A DNA stretch of 64,000 nucleotides from Planctomycetota bacterium (GCA_028280485.1 JANQLS010000039.1:1-64000), one strand, 5' to 3'. Positions 1-9,590 are shown, counted from the first letter of the stretch. Notes: generated from the letters alone by a model not told the origin. Translations and numbers: made by a program.

Positions 1-207
1 TGCTGGAACGGTTGAAGCTGTCTCCAAAGGAACTTGTTTCAACAAAAACTAAATAGTTCCTGCTCATGAAGCAGGAACTAAGCTTGCTTGGGATCCAGCA
101 AGCCGTAGACGTTGGCTCATAGAGCCTACGTCTATCGGAGTGAAGGCAATTCAAAGAATTGCCGGAACGGTTGAAGCTGTCTCCAAAGGAGCTTGCTTCA
201 ACAAAAA
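1..207. repeat. Array of short hairpins downstream of the first gene
   Basis: This non-coding stretch is packed with consecutive inverted repeats. A hairpin lies at 11-18/36-43, with an inner stem at 23-25/29-31. An 11-bp perfect stem lies at 54-64/70-80 with a 5-nt loop. A stem at 82-87/98-103 has an inner TGG/CCA pair. A stem at 106-118/122-134 has one T-T mismatch and a 3-nt loop. An 8-bp perfect stem lies at 145-152/156-163 around an AAA loop. The last stem is 170-177/195-202, with an inner CTCC/GGAG stem at 181-184/188-191, also around AAA. No T-tract follows the stems in either direction, so these are not ordinary intrinsic terminators. The first and last hairpins are copies of one another. 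The array may continue left of the window. Confidence 0.75.
5..52 (+). repeat. 48-bp direct repeat, copy 1
   Basis: This 48-bp segment matches 164-211 at 46 of 48 positions by direct comparison. The differences are at 32 versus 191 (A/G) and 37 versus 196 (T/C). The unit folds into a hairpin with outer arms GTTGAAGC and GTTTCAAC. The change at 37 keeps a G-T wobble pair in the outer stem. Confidence 0.8.
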
Positions 208-211
208 CTAA
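164..211 (+). repeat. 48-bp direct repeat, copy 2, overlapping a stop codon
   Basis: This is the second copy of the 48-bp repeat, 159 bp after the first. It overlaps the stop codon (208-210) and one base of the last sense codon of the minus-strand gene that follows. The outer stem GTTGAAGC/GCTTCAAC is perfect. The 159-bp period suggests tandem duplication of a 3' untranslated unit. Confidence 0.8.
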
Positions 212-3200
212 TTAGCAGCACATGGGCTGAAAGCCTCACAACCCAAGGCATCCTCAGTAGGATCAAACCCACAGGTTTCTTTTCCTGGAGGCGCGGGCTC
301 TGTAAGCCCCAAGAAGAGATGGCTCAACCCGGCGATGGCATCAGTGATGTCGACATCTTGATCATCGTTCGTATCACACGCATCCATACAAGCAGGTTCG
401 TACCGGCCTAAGAAGAGGTGATCGAGAGTTGAGATCACATCTGTGATATCCATTTGACCATCTTGATTGCAATCTCCTCGACGGAACGATTTTTCACCCC
501 CAGAGGAAATTTCAACACAGTCGATGCACACCCCTGAAAGATAAATCTCACTCCCATAAATCTCAATTAAAGAGATGTCTGTGGAGCTCAACACCGTGAG
601 GGATTTATGATCAAAGTTAAAGGAAGAACTTACGCTATCAACCAAATCACCTTGAGAGTCAAAAGCAAACAAACTGATGCCCTCCGCCCACGCTTGAAGG
701 GTAACCCGCTGAGGAACAAAACTGTCCTGACAAACTTGCTTCAAACGAAGAGTCGCCAATGGTTCTCCAATTTCGGAGTAAGGGAGTGAAATTTCCTCGA
801 CCCCATCGTTATTGAAATCGACTCGGCCCAAGCCTTGATCTGTGAATTTTTCATCGAAAATCGAAAGATTCACAGCTCCCATCGAATAGGAACCATCAGC
901 TTGCAGATCAGCTTGCGATACTTGGAAACAATTCTGATTGGCATCCTCGCGCACTTCGATTTCACAGTTCCACCCAATGGATAGAATAGAAATTTGTTCG
1001 CCGATAAGTTCAATTCGTTCGATACCATCAGGATCTTCAAAAGTAGAAGTTCTGAACATCGACTCTGAAATTACGCGACGATCAACTTCATTTCCATTAA
1101 CAGAGTAGGCAATTAAGGTAACCTCTCCCTCACCAGCATAGAGAGTAACTTGAGTTTGACCTGGAAGCCCCCCTTGCTCGCATACATTATTAAAATCTAT
1201 GTATGCAAACTCATCGACTGATCCTTCAGAACTATCTGAAATCAATAGATCGGTAACTTCATTTCCACAGAAGACGAATTCTTGAGGTACATGAGCACCA
1301 GCAACTAACTCACCGGGTTGATTGTCGAGCAAAGCTGCATTGACATGCACCCCTCTGATACTAACTGATTCTCGTATCCCTTCTTCCAATCGACACATAG
1401 AGTTCAATGAAACGGCCTCTAAATCATTCGAGGGCTCTGGAGCAGGTTCCATTAAAGGTGGTAATCCTCTAACCGGTTCACTGATTTGGATTCCAGATTG
1501 ATTCAACGGCCTAAAAGTTAAGTCGAACTGAAATCCTTTTTGGATGGCACTTTGAAGCTCGAGAGTATCAGCGAAGAATAAAAATACACCTTCTCCCTCA
1601 AAATCACCGATGAAGCCAGATCGATCTATATCGAGAGGAACTTCCACAAAGTTTACCAATGAAACGTCTTTAAAATTGAGCCCCTTTTGTGAGCGCGAAA
1701 TCAACAATTCAAAATCACCCAAACTAAAGGCCTTATCATTTAAAGGCACAACTTGATCATTCGCACCTAAAGGAACAAAGAATGAAAAGCCTTCAATATC
1801 AATGTCATCTTCCCCGATTGGAGGAAAGTCTGGCCCATCAAAGACTGAAATGAGATCCTCTCGGATTCTATCGAAATTTGAGCTATCGATGATCTCTCTA
1901 CAGTGAGGAGTCAATCCACAAGGACCATCAATGTGATGAGGATCAACATCTGGAATACGGTGCTCTTCACCGACCTCAGTTACTGGAATTATATTTGAAT
2001 GTAGACGATAGACGAAAACATCATCCAGACCATTTAAATCTCCAGGAACGAGGTCACTGTTTCGAGAGATAAATGCTAAAGAACTTCCATCTGCAGACAG
2101 AACCGGAGACCGAGAACCTGCAGTGGGATAAATGCCTCGAAGTTCTGTGAGCGGGCAGATAGAATCGAGACTGATATTATAAATGAATATCTCGCCAGGA
2201 TCGTCAATGGACCAATGTAGAGCAATCGGATTGAATGCTATATATTGACCATTTTTACTCAATGAATAGTTAAAAGTATGATGATCCATTTCAGTAACTA
2301 AACGAGTATGCCCAACCCGTAGATCCCTCAGAAAAAGCCTAGGCGCCCTTCCAACGAGACCTGGAACTAAGTCATCTGCATTCGAGTAGAAAGTTACTAA
2401 GTTCCCATCTGAGCTTATCTGAACTCCACCAGCGCTCGAATAAGTATCTCCACTGGAAGGCAATCCCTCTGGTGTAAGATTTATTTGTGCGGTTTCTCCC
2501 GTTGTCAAATCACGAATGAAGTAGTCGTAAGCCTCATTAGTATCACCCGGGACAAAATTTGGATAATCAGAACAAAATGCTATTTTTGTACCATCAAAGT
2601 TTAGCGCGGGGTTTCTGGTACCGGCTGAAATAAGCGGTACTTCTCCTTCTGGAATAACTACTGTTGTTTCTCTCGTCATCCGATCGTGAATAGCGATATG
2701 AGAGCTTCGATGGAGATCACCCGTTAACATGAAAGAATCAGTAATAAAAGCTACTTTTCGCCCATTTCCACTCATCCATGTTCCACTACTACTACCGTCA
2801 AGTTGCTCCCCTTCACTCGTGACAGTAATCAATGTTGTTTCACCGGTGACACGATCATGAGTAAAAATGTCAGTTCCACCGTGACGATCACCACCAGCAA
2901 CTAAGTTTTGAGCTCTAGAATTAAACGCAACAATTCGTCCGTCATCACTAATTGATGGAAGAAATCGTATGAAATAGGGAGCAAATGGGAAGACTCCATC
3001 CCGAGAAATCTCAGCCTGCTCACCGCTACTGGTAACATTGACTCGAGTCATCTCATTTGTGTTGAAATCAAAAACGAATAGATCGGGATCTCGATTTGTG
3101 TCACCGGGAACGACATCAGTCCCAGGAGAACTAAACACGACCACACTTCCATCCCCGTTGATGGCTGGCCTTTCAAGGTAAACTTCAAATGGAGTACTCG

Positions 3201-4758
3201 TTCCATAGGTATCAATCTTCTCAATTGTACCCAGAAAGTCACAAGATGAACTCTGGCAACTTTCGGAACCTACCGAAAAAGAAATACCATCGGAGTGAGC
3301 TGGAGTAACGCTTCCACTTCCGCCACCCTCTGAAACGCTATACTCAGTAATCACTCCATCTTTTCTGAATTCATAATTGGCTTCTGGTAAACAGAGAGTT
3401 CGATTCCCCCAATAACGTGGGTCCACATCTCCGAACGCCCAACTCGAATCCGTAGGAGCCCCGGAGACATCAAATTCGATGGGATAAGTACGCAGGATCA
3501 ATTCATCTGCCGCTCCCCGCGAAAATTGATCTACAAAAGTCGTCGAGACTGAGCCATCTCCATTCACAGTGTAAGGCCAATCCGTATTATCGACTCGGCG
3601 TAAGCGAAATTCGTAAGTTGCCGGAGTGAGCATCAGGAGTTGATCCCCTTGCTTTAAACCGACATCGGATTGAGTACTTACCCCTGACCACCAATGCCCC
3701 GGATAGCCATTCATCTGAAACTTAATCGGGAAGGTGACAAGTGAGATTCGATCTTCGGTGGTTACCAACCGTTCACTACTGCTTGCGAGAGTACCATCTG
3801 GACTTAAAGTAAATACAGAATCAGTGCCCTCGATACCCCGAATGCGGAAAGTGTATGAAGCCGGTGGCATCTGAAAGGATTGATCACCTTCATGTAAGTC
3901 CAAGCTCGAAACACTGCTGACTCCAGCCCACCACTCTCCTTGAAATCCACCGATATCAAACTCCACTGAATAAGTGAGGAGTTCGAGTCGATTAGAGGCC
4001 ACCACGAGTAACTCACTGGTTGAAGTCAGACTTCCATCGGCGTGAACAGTAAACAAGATGGCGGGTGAATCAATTCCCCTGAGTTTAAATTCATAGGTTC
4101 CGGGAGCGACTTCAAGTGTTTGATTTCCCACATGAAGTGAAGTTTCGGCTATTTTATCGATACCGCTCCACCACTCACCGTGATATCCATTCACATCATA
4201 ATGAATTGGAAAGGTGACCAAAGAAAGTTGTCCGTCACGAACCTCTAAACTATCGCTAGCGGTACTTAAAGTTCCCCCTGCCCCCACGGTGTACACGGCA
4301 TCGGAATCGGATACCCGAACTAATCTGAGGGTGTAGTCCCCTCGGGGAACTTGAATCGTGGCGTCTCCTTGCTTAATTGAGGTAGGAACACCAGAATCTT
4401 CTCCTGACCGCCAACGACCGCTATACCCACCCACTACGATTGGAACGGAATAGGTAACAAGCTCAAAACTTCTCGGCCCGGTTTGACGAAGCTTGGTAGG
4501 GTCGGTGGACTCTACCGAGCTATCACTGGCTACAACGAGTTCCACATAGTTTCCCTGGACGGTAACTAAAGAAAGAGAATGGGTTCCCTCTCCGATATCC
4601 ACACTATCAATCCCTGTTTGCGGAGAAAGACTGTTGATTCGCCAGCGCCCCTGATAACCATTGGCGTCGATCTGTACTTCGACTCCGAAGCTCAAGGGAA
4701 AAACAAAAAGTAGAACTGTGAAACAAATAAACGTTTGAGTTAACTTTAGTAAGTTCAT
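208..4758 (-). CDS. Giant secreted protein with GY-x-G-x-W repeats, PD40-type propeller and dockerin-like C-terminus
   Basis: A 1516-residue exported protein. Residues 1-25 are a signal peptide ending LSFG. Residues about 27-505 hold six tandem units of about 80 residues. Each unit begins with a motif like NGYxGxWWSG and ends in LVTFP or LxTYS; the sixth is degenerate. Residues about 520-905 hold propeller-type blades with recurring DLVPGD, SxDG and VAFxS motifs, as in TolB/PD40-type repeats. Residues about 905-1430 have no domain I recognise. The C-terminus (about 1437-1516) has two calcium-binding loops of dockerin type (GDCNQDGQMDITD and DTNDDQDVDITD), each followed by HLFLG, then a cysteine-containing tail. 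A surface or extracellular binding role is likely, but the ligand is unknown. The gene stands alone and its stop codon lies inside a 48-bp repeat. Confidence 0.9.
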   Translation of the reverse strand: MNLLKLTQTFICFTVLLFVFPLSFGVEVQIDANGYQGRWRINSLSPQTGIDSVDIGEGTHSLSLVTVQGNYVELVVASDSSVESTDPTKLRQTGPRSFELVTYSVPIVVGGYSGRWRSGEDSGVPTSIKQGDATIQVPRGDYTLRLVRVSDSDAVYTVGAGGTLSTASDSLEVRDGQLSLVTFPIHYDVNGYHGEWWSGIDKIAETSLHVGNQTLEVAPGTYEFKLRGIDSPAILFTVHADGSLTSTSELLVVASNRLELLTYSVEFDIGGFQGEWWAGVSSVSSLDLHEGDQSFQMPPASYTFRIRGIEGTDSVFTLSPDGTLASSSERLVTTEDRISLVTFPIKFQMNGYPGHWWSGVSTQSDVGLKQGDQLLMLTPATYEFRLRRVDNTDWPYTVNGDGSVSTTFVDQFSRGAADELILRTYPIEFDVSGAPTDSSWAFGDVDPRYWGNRTLCLPEANYEFRKDGVITEYSVSEGGGSGSVTPAHSDGISFSVGSESCQSSSCDFLGTIEKIDTYGTSTPFEVYLERPAINGDGSVVVFSSPGTDVVPGDTNRDPDLFVFDFNTNEMTRVNVTSSGEQAEISRDGVFPFAPYFIRFLPSISDDGRIVAFNSRAQNLVAGGDRHGGTDIFTHDRVTGETTLITVTSEGEQLDGSSSGTWMSGNGRKVAFITDSFMLTGDLHRSSHIAIHDRMTRETTVVIPEGEVPLISAGTRNPALNFDGTKIAFCSDYPNFVPGDTNEAYDYFIRDLTTGETAQINLTPEGLPSSGDTYSSAGGVQISSDGNLVTFYSNADDLVPGLVGRAPRLFLRDLRVGHTRLVTEMDHHTFNYSLSKNGQYIAFNPIALHWSIDDPGEIFIYNISLDSICPLTELRGIYPTAGSRSPVLSADGSSLAFISRNSDLVPGDLNGLDDVFVYRLHSNIIPVTEVGEEHRIPDVDPHHIDGPCGLTPHCREIIDSSNFDRIREDLISVFDGPDFPPIGEDDIDIEGFSFFVPLGANDQVVPLNDKAFSLGDFELLISRSQKGLNFKDVSLVNFVEVPLDIDRSGFIGDFEGEGVFLFFADTLELQSAIQKGFQFDLTFRPLNQSGIQISEPVRGLPPLMEPAPEPSNDLEAVSLNSMCRLEEGIRESVSIRGVHVNAALLDNQPGELVAGAHVPQEFVFCGNEVTDLLISDSSEGSVDEFAYIDFNNVCEQGGLPGQTQVTLYAGEGEVTLIAYSVNGNEVDRRVISESMFRTSTFEDPDGIERIELIGEQISILSIGWNCEIEVREDANQNCFQVSQADLQADGSYSMGAVNLSIFDEKFTDQGLGRVDFNNDGVEEISLPYSEIGEPLATLRLKQVCQDSFVPQRVTLQAWAEGISLFAFDSQGDLVDSVSSSFNFDHKSLTVLSSTDISLIEIYGSEIYLSGVCIDCVEISSGGEKSFRRGDCNQDGQMDITDVISTLDHLFLGRYEPACMDACDTNDDQDVDITDAIAGLSHLFLGLTEPAPPGKETCGFDPTEDALGCEAFSPCAAN

Positions 4759-4970
4759 GAATCCGCTCCAATTTAAGCCGAGTGAAGACTTTAAAAAGAA
4801 AAGCTGGAAGCGTTTACTACGCTCCTACTTCTTGGAACGGGCTCAAATGAGCAGATTAACGATAAAATTTTAAATATGCCTCGAAGCCTGATACTTCACT
4901 AAGACTTCTCCAGGTTCTATCCTAAAAAAGAGCTGCTTCATATTTTCTATATTTTAAAAGGACTTGGGTC

Positions 4971-5246
4971 ATGGCGAAGTTCATTCGGATTCCACTCATC
5001 GCCGGCTTTATTCTGGCAGTGATGGTGAATCTTCTCATTTATTTTGAACTACCCGGCTTCGACCCCAGGGAAGGAATCTTTGGAACCGATTTTCTTTCAG
5101 CCCTACTTTATGCCATCGATGACGATTGGCTGGCCCTCGCTATTGTCACGGGCCTATACTTCAATTTCGGCTTTATTGTGGGTTGTTTTATAAGTGCATT
5201 TAGGATCAATCGAAAATCGGCGGGGCATGAAGAACAAGAGAACTGA
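4971..5246 (+). CDS. Small hypothetical membrane protein
   Basis: A 91-residue protein of unknown family. Two hydrophobic segments are visible, at residues about 7-28 and 52-77. They flank an acidic loop containing the motif GFDPREGIFGTDF. The C-terminus is charged. An AAAAGGAC stretch about 9 bases before the ATG is a plausible ribosome binding site, which supports this start. It is transcribed away from the giant gene at 208-4758 and is convergent with the next gene, with an 11-base gap. No function can be assigned. Confidence 0.65.
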   Translation: MAKFIRIPLIAGFILAVMVNLLIYFELPGFDPREGIFGTDFLSALLYAIDDDWLALAIVTGLYFNFGFIVGCFISAFRINRKSAGHEEQEN

Positions 5247-5257
5247 GCTCTTTTTAC

Positions 5258-5788
5258 TCATTTTCCACAATCAGCAAAAAGCGAACCTAGAGTACCTTCA
5301 TACTGAACGAGGCTCTCCTCCAATCCTCTGCCAGTGTGTTCTTCTAATGAGCAAGTACCGGGCAAGCATTGCCAGTAAATCTTCCAATCGGCATCCATGA
5401 CAATTCCCCCCAAGTGCCATTGGTTTTCCCACACACTCCAATACCCCATTAGACGCACATAAGAATCACGCCTACCGTAGTCGATGGTTTTTTGGAAATT
5501 AAATCTTTGGCCGTGGTAGTAGTTTGTTCTTCTTCCTTCTTGCTCTTTGAAGGGATCCTTACCCCGAATCTTAGAATAAAGGATTGGGAAAACTTGGATC
5601 CTTTCCGACTCGGATCCCAAGCAGGTCGAACTCAATTTCGATTTATCAGCAATCGCAAGCTGCTCAAGAGTCGCCTGAAACTGTGACTCTACGTAGGATG
5701 GGTAAATAAGAATTAAGATACCGAGAAGGATAAAAAAACTGAAACTCAGCCCAGTTAACAAGAGGAGTCTTCGTTTTCTTATTTTCAT
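5258..5788 (-). CDS. Hypothetical membrane-anchored protein downstream of hemN
   Basis: About 176 residues with one N-terminal hydrophobic segment (LLLLTGLSFSFFILLGILIL) preceded by basic residues. The rest is predicted to lie outside the cytoplasm. A central part contains RTNYYHGQRFNFQKTIDYGRR and a four-cysteine C-terminal half. I do not recognise the family. The frame also allows a TTG start at 5794, overlapping the hemN stop (TTGA). The ATG at 5788, two bases after the hemN stop, is more likely. The tight spacing implies co-transcription and probable translational coupling with hemN, but this does not show a role in heme synthesis. Confidence 0.65.
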   Translation of the reverse strand: MKIRKRRLLLLTGLSFSFFILLGILILIYPSYVESQFQATLEQLAIADKSKLSSTCLGSESERIQVFPILYSKIRGKDPFKEQEGRRTNYYHGQRFNFQKTIDYGRRDSYVRLMGYWSVWENQWHLGGIVMDADWKIYWQCLPGTCSLEEHTGRGLEESLVQYEGTLGSLFADCGK

Positions 5789-5790
5789 TA

Positions 5791-7137
5791 TCAAATAGAA
5801 CGTGAGAAAGTATTTCCCTCGCTACCCGCATAGTAGGGATCAAAGGAAGAACATATATTTCGAATAAAAGGCTTTCCCTTTTCAGTTACCAGCAAGTGAT
5901 CATTATAAATTGAAATCAGTTCATCTTCAAAAAATGGATCTAATCTCGACAACTGAAACTCAAGGTTATCGTAATTTTCAAGTTGAATTTTCCACTCTGT
6001 CATCAGTGAAAGGATTAAGGCCCGCCTTTCTCTCTCTTCAGAACTTAACTTATGCCCTCGAAACATGGGCAGACTCCCATCTTCAAGATCACCTAAGTAT
6101 TCCTTGAGATCTTTTTTATTTTGATAATACCCCATCTCAGATTCAGAAATCGCGCTCACTCCGAGACCTAAGAGTAAATCCGTTTTGACCTCGGTGTAAC
6201 CCATAAAATTTCTATGCAGTTCTCCCCTATCTGAAGTGAGGGTCAATTCATCATCGGGAAGCGCAAAATGATCCATACCTAATTGACAATACCCACCTTC
6301 CATAAGCTTCTCGGCCGCAACTTGGTACAATTTGTATTTAGTGGATCCTTGAGATCGATCCATCCTGGAAATTTTACGGTGCCCAGGCTTCACATTGGGG
6401 ACAACGGCTAAACTATAAAGAGCAATTCGGTCCGGCCTAAACTTTAAAGTTTTATCCATCGTCCGACTCATCGACTCAATGGTTTGCCCCGGTAAGCCGT
6501 AGATGAAATCAAAATTGATCGAAGTGAATCCCAATGAACGAGCTTCAGAGACTAAGTGCTCGATCGACTGAGTAGTTTGAGTGCGATTGACTGCTTCAAG
6601 AACCGAAGCATCAAAATCTTGAACTCCAATACTCAGGCGGGTGAATCCAAGATCTCGCAAGACCTTTAAATGTTCGACGGTAGTTACTTTGGGCGCTACT
6701 TCTACCGAAGCATCAAAACAGCCCGAACTCACTTGGACTTGGTCCAAAATACTCGCTAACAGTCGCTTTAAATTCTTACTTGAAAAAAATGTTGGCGTGC
6801 CTCCACCGATGTGAAGTTGGGAAAGCGGAGTCGATCTGAGGGAGGGACAAGAATTCAGATACATCTCCCACTCTTTAAGCACGTATTCTAAATACTTCTC
6901 CTCCCATTGGTGATCCTTGGTAATAAAGGTATTGCAACCACAATAGCTGCAAAGTGATTCACAAAATGGAATGTGAAGATAAATGGCCCAAGCTGCATGG
7001 GGAGGTTGTAGAGACTTTTCGACAGATTCCGTCCACTCCTCAATAGTTGGAGAATCGTTCCAATGAGGCACTGCTGGATAGCTCGTATAGCGAGGGACTG
7101 GGATATCGTACTTTTTTAGTAAATCTAAAGTTTCCAT
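5791..7137 (-). CDS. hemN: Oxygen-independent coproporphyrinogen III dehydrogenase (radical SAM)
   Basis: HemN decarboxylates two propionate side chains of coproporphyrinogen III to give protoporphyrinogen IX without oxygen, using a [4Fe-4S] cluster and S-adenosylmethionine. The 448-residue length matches the family (about 450-460). The sequence has the HemN-type cluster motif at residues 59-68 (CESLCSYCGC), preceded by YLHIPF. It also has the GGGTPTFF motif that binds SAM and a HemN-type C-terminal region. The extra fourth cysteine of CX3CX2CXC is typical of genuine HemN and separates it from HemW-like relatives. The N-terminal sequence YDIPVPRYTSYP is also characteristic. It is followed at once by a small membrane protein gene. 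I saw no convincing FNR-type palindrome in the upstream region. Confidence 0.95.
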   Translation of the reverse strand: METLDLLKKYDIPVPRYTSYPAVPHWNDSPTIEEWTESVEKSLQPPHAAWAIYLHIPFCESLCSYCGCNTFITKDHQWEEKYLEYVLKEWEMYLNSCPSLRSTPLSQLHIGGGTPTFFSSKNLKRLLASILDQVQVSSGCFDASVEVAPKVTTVEHLKVLRDLGFTRLSIGVQDFDASVLEAVNRTQTTQSIEHLVSEARSLGFTSINFDFIYGLPGQTIESMSRTMDKTLKFRPDRIALYSLAVVPNVKPGHRKISRMDRSQGSTKYKLYQVAAEKLMEGGYCQLGMDHFALPDDELTLTSDRGELHRNFMGYTEVKTDLLLGLGVSAISESEMGYYQNKKDLKEYLGDLEDGSLPMFRGHKLSSEERERRALILSLMTEWKIQLENYDNLEFQLSRLDPFFEDELISIYNDHLLVTEKGKPFIRNICSSFDPYYAGSEGNTFSRSI

Positions 7138-7426
7138 AGGGGTCTGAACTCAATTCTTTGGGTTGGAATCCATCGGACCAAGCTCTTAATGCAAATGAAG
7201 GACCAAAGTGTAAGATCTTCCTTACTTTGCCCCTAGAACCTCAGTAGCTCAGAACGCACCCTCATTCCCTGTTCCATCGACTGTAAACTGGTGATAATTT
7301 CCCCCGACTGTGGGTAATTTTTCACCGTTCAATACCTTTTCATGCCGCCTAACTGTACAATCAATTTGAATCGATGAATATCCCCACCTCTAATCTTTGA
7401 CACCTTCAAACTGAGTCGAAACACCA
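7138..7426. promoter_or_regulatory. Divergent intergenic region between hemN and the propeller gene
   Basis: These 289 bases separate two divergently transcribed genes and must contain both promoters. I could not identify a convincing -35/-10 pair, FNR box or hairpin with confidence. Confidence 0.35.
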
Positions 7427-9559
7427 ATGAATGTGAGCCATCTCTTAATCAAAACTCCTTCAACCAGAGAATCAAAATTCGCTTTATCTCTCTGCTTCAT
7501 TTGGATTGTTACCCACCTTTTTACTGACCCTCTTCTGAGCGAAGAAACAACCTATATCTTTGCCTCTGATGGTAAAAACCAACAAATCCTTAGAGTCGAA
7601 GTCACTGCTGAAAATGGTGAAATCAAGGCGAAGCTCCTTGAATCCTTAAAATTACCGTCTAGACCGTCAGGCATAACCTACAATCCTCACCACAATCAGT
7701 TGATTGTAAGTTCTTCGGCTCGAAGCTCTCGGAAGGCCGAAGCCGTAAACATTAAAATTCTCTCCGACGGTAAACTTAAACCCGATCATACGACGACAAT
7801 AGAATTCCCAACGAGCTACACCAGCGTAGATCGTAAAGGAAAATTTTATCTCTCGACGCATTACCGAACGGGATCCACTCAGGTATATCACTTGAATCAA
7901 GATGGTCGTGTGGGACAGCAAGCTTGTTCTCTTAAAACTCCACGTCCCGAAGCTCACTCCCTATTGACCACAAGAGATAATAAGTTTGCATATATCCCTT
8001 GCGTTAAAACGAACAACGCTCTTTATCAATACTCCTTTGATGAGAAAACCGGAAAGCTATCACCCTTAAAACCATTCGATGCCTCCCCTCCGGCGATGTT
8101 TGGCCCTCGCCATTTGGCTTATCATCCGACACTTCCCTTAGTTTACTTTAGCAATGAACAACAACTAGGAGTGAGTGTTTACGAAATCAACTCCGATGGT
8201 CAACTCCACGACAAGCAACATGCAGTCACGATCCCCCGTCGCTCTCCTTATGTTCGGGGAAAACGAGAACTCAGCTCTTCGGATATCGTGATGGCTTCTG
8301 ACGGAAAATTGCTTTTTATTGCGATTAGAGATTCCGCCGGAGAAGAAGACAGCGTCTTTACATTTCGAGTTGAATCCGACGGTCGACTAAGCCTCGCCAG
8401 CCGAATGAAGGTCGGTGACATTCCCTGGAAACTCGCTTTATCTCCAAATGGAAAAATACTCTTTGTCAGCGAGTCCAACGAAAGTCGATTATCGATTTTT
8501 GAAGTGCAACCGGATGGTTCTCTTAAAACTGCGGCTCAAATCAACTGGAATGCAAGAATTAGAAGCATGGTGGCTTGGAGTCCTACTAAGTACTCACCCC
8601 CACCCGAGGAAGAGTCCATAAAGAAAGTTCGATCTGCCACACCCGCTGTGATTGATGATTACCGTCGATATATTAGCGGAGATCGATCCGTTGTCGCCTG
8701 GTACGGAAAAAGAGTCGCCCTAGTCCTCGATGAAGATACGTCAATTGAACAGCGCGATGCTAAGACGATGCAGCGTATCCTTTTTGCCTTGGATGACGTT
8801 TTTGATGCCTTTGATAAAGTGACTGGAAGAAAGCCCAGACTGACCGCCCCACTTCAAGGAAAGATTCGCATCGAAGTCTCGAGCAAAGTGGGAGGGGGCT
8901 TAGCCCATCACGGCCGCCTGGGAGTCGCCATCGGCCATGGATTCTTTGAAGGTCTCTATAAACGATTTTCAAAGGGAGAAAATACAGTAGATCAGGTGTT
9001 CTTTTACGAGATTGCGCGCAATTATTGGATGCGGGATATGAACCCCACCATCGATTATCACACTTCCAAAGGGCCCCGCGATTACGGTTGGTGGACAGTG
9101 GGTTTCAATAATGCGATGTCTATTTTCCTTCCCCATGAAATCAAATCCATCAAAGACATGTATTACTTTGGTTCCGGCGGGAAGAGGTTTTCTGACGGGA
9201 TGGAAGCGAACTTGAAATCCTACATTCAAAATCCAGATAAGTACAACTGGGAAAATTCGTGGAACGTCCCTCTGGTCCCTTGGAAAAAACGTACCAGTGT
9301 GAATGATTTGATGACGGGCTTATTGATTCGCCTTCACCGAGACCACGGTGGCATCGAATTTATTAAGGGTTTGTACCAAGAAATTCCAAAGCTGCAACCT
9401 CTCAAGTCACGTAGCGATCGACAAGGAGCTCGAGATAATTTTTATGAAGCTTCCAGTCGCGCAGCCAAGAAAGATCTCAGTGAATTCTTTACGAAAACTC
9501 TTAGGTGGAGCCTGACTGAGAAACGTGTCCAGGAAGTGCGAAATGCTTTAAACAAGTAA
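7427..9559 (+). CDS. Secreted lactonase-type beta-propeller protein with C-terminal peptidase-like domain
   Basis: A 710-residue protein with an N-terminal export signal (hydrophobic stretch FALSLCFIWIVTHLF). Residues about 40-400 form a propeller like the 6-phosphogluconolactonase/YncE group, with recurring blades such as YNPHHNQLIVSS, YHPTLPLVYFSNE, MASDGKLLFIAI and LSPNGKILFVSES. Residues about 435-705 resemble a gluzincin-type fold. The position where a metalloprotease would have HExxH reads FYEIARNYW, so this half is probably not a zinc protease. Lactonase activity should not be assumed, because many such propellers are binding proteins. The gene ends before a strong bidirectional terminator shared with the convergent gene. 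Confidence 0.85.
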   Translation: MNVSHLLIKTPSTRESKFALSLCFIWIVTHLFTDPLLSEETTYIFASDGKNQQILRVEVTAENGEIKAKLLESLKLPSRPSGITYNPHHNQLIVSSSARSSRKAEAVNIKILSDGKLKPDHTTTIEFPTSYTSVDRKGKFYLSTHYRTGSTQVYHLNQDGRVGQQACSLKTPRPEAHSLLTTRDNKFAYIPCVKTNNALYQYSFDEKTGKLSPLKPFDASPPAMFGPRHLAYHPTLPLVYFSNEQQLGVSVYEINSDGQLHDKQHAVTIPRRSPYVRGKRELSSSDIVMASDGKLLFIAIRDSAGEEDSVFTFRVESDGRLSLASRMKVGDIPWKLALSPNGKILFVSESNESRLSIFEVQPDGSLKTAAQINWNARIRSMVAWSPTKYSPPPEEESIKKVRSATPAVIDDYRRYISGDRSVVAWYGKRVALVLDEDTSIEQRDAKTMQRILFALDDVFDAFDKVTGRKPRLTAPLQGKIRIEVSSKVGGGLAHHGRLGVAIGHGFFEGLYKRFSKGENTVDQVFFYEIARNYWMRDMNPTIDYHTSKGPRDYGWWTVGFNNAMSIFLPHEIKSIKDMYYFGSGGKRFSDGMEANLKSYIQNPDKYNWENSWNVPLVPWKKRTSVNDLMTGLLIRLHRDHGGIEFIKGLYQEIPKLQPLKSRSDRQGARDNFYEASSRAAKKDLSEFFTKTLRWSLTEKRVQEVRNALNK

Positions 9560-9590
9560 AAGTAAATTCGATCTCGCATTTATAGGTTCA

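Noticed and set aside
1..211. CRISPR array or intrinsic terminators in the hairpin-rich start
   Set aside because: The spacing is irregular, the direct repeat occurs only twice, and no T-tract follows the stems.
4759..4970. Further copies of the 48-bp repeat near 4800-4850
   Set aside because: The similarity to the repeat is too short (GGAACGG and GCTC...GAGC) to count as a copy.
7138..7426. FNR-type regulatory site for hemN
   Set aside because: No TTGAT-N4-ATCAA-type palindrome could be found.
8700..9559. Zinc metalloprotease domain in the lactonase-type protein
   Set aside because: The HExxH motif is missing.
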